This document shows, piece after piece, positions 7,249-7,297 of a stretch of 7,297 nucleotides of DNA. How positions within the stretch are numbered: position 1 is the stretch's first letter; each line of letters starts with the position of its first letter. The notes under the pieces are model-generated. The model saw only the letters and a program-made list of their open reading frames with translations. It was not told the DNA's origin and did no database searches. A program made the position numbers and the translations under genes. Source of the stretch: Ignavibacteriales bacterium (lineage in GTDB: Bacteria > Bacteroidota > Ignavibacteria > Ignavibacteriales > Melioribacteraceae); NCBI GenBank assembly GCA_020059785.1, contig JAGVBL010000013.1, positions 1 through 7,297 of the forward strand, read 5' to 3'.

Positions 7249-7297
7249 AATTTGTTGATTTAATTAAGAAAGGGTTTTTTGATGAGAAAACTTGTAA
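7249..7297. other. AT-rich sequence upstream of the receptor gene, no promoter called
   Basis: All three minus-strand frames entering from the window edge meet a stop within this stretch or at its border (the last TAA at 7247-7249 overlaps the ribosome binding site). No long upstream gene therefore overlaps the receptor, although the tail of one could end here. I see neither a clear -35/-10 pair nor the Bacteroidota-type TTTG/TAnnTTTG promoter on the minus strand. On the plus strand ATG at 7282, preceded by AAAGGG with a seven-base spacer, opens five codons (MRKLV) before the edge. This could be the start of a divergent gene or chance. The operon promoter may lie just outside the window. Confidence 0.4.

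Noticed and set aside
7260..7267. Palindrome TTAATTAA upstream of the receptor
   Set aside because: Eight AT-only bases in AT-rich DNA are expected by chance, and no second copy or operator-like spacing was seen.

Overview
The window holds three genes, all on the minus strand and closely packed. Read 5' to 3' they are: a 1005-residue TonB-dependent outer-membrane receptor (7236 to 4219), a 1119-residue secreted modular protein with a C-terminal type IX secretion (T9SS) sorting domain (4188 to 829), and the first 270 residues of a PorV/PorQ-type outer-membrane beta-barrel protein (810 to 1, cut by the window edge). The gaps are 30 and 18 bases, each gene has its own strong Shine-Dalgarno sequence, and no terminator-like hairpin lies between them. 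This is most simply a co-transcribed unit that continues past position 1.

The T9SS sorting domain together with a PorV-like protein places the source in the Bacteroidota/Chlorobi group in the broad sense. The AT-rich composition, strong AAGGAG-type ribosome binding sites and the particular style of the sorting domain (VFPNPY near its start, GLYIVHV near its end, then a short tail after the usual end) suggest an Ignavibacteria-like lineage. That placement is inference from remembered family features, not from a search. Every gene product has a predicted signal peptide and is destined for the cell envelope or surface.

Likely working model (inference): the TonB-dependent receptor sits in the outer membrane as a ligand-gated importer or surface receptor. 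The 1119-residue protein is exported by the Sec system, carried across the outer membrane by T9SS and held at or released from the surface. The PorV-like barrel could help deliver T9SS cargo, as PorV does in Porphyromonas, or be an unrelated barrel of the same superfamily. The substrate is not visible in the sequence. The downstream partner is not a SusD-type lipoprotein, so this is not a classical SusC/SusD glycan-uptake pair.

The short stretch 7237 to 7297 upstream of the receptor contains its ribosome binding site and AT-rich DNA. No promoter can be called there with confidence, and a five-codon possible plus-strand start at the very edge cannot be judged. There are no RNA genes, mobile elements, CRISPR arrays or repeats that I can support.
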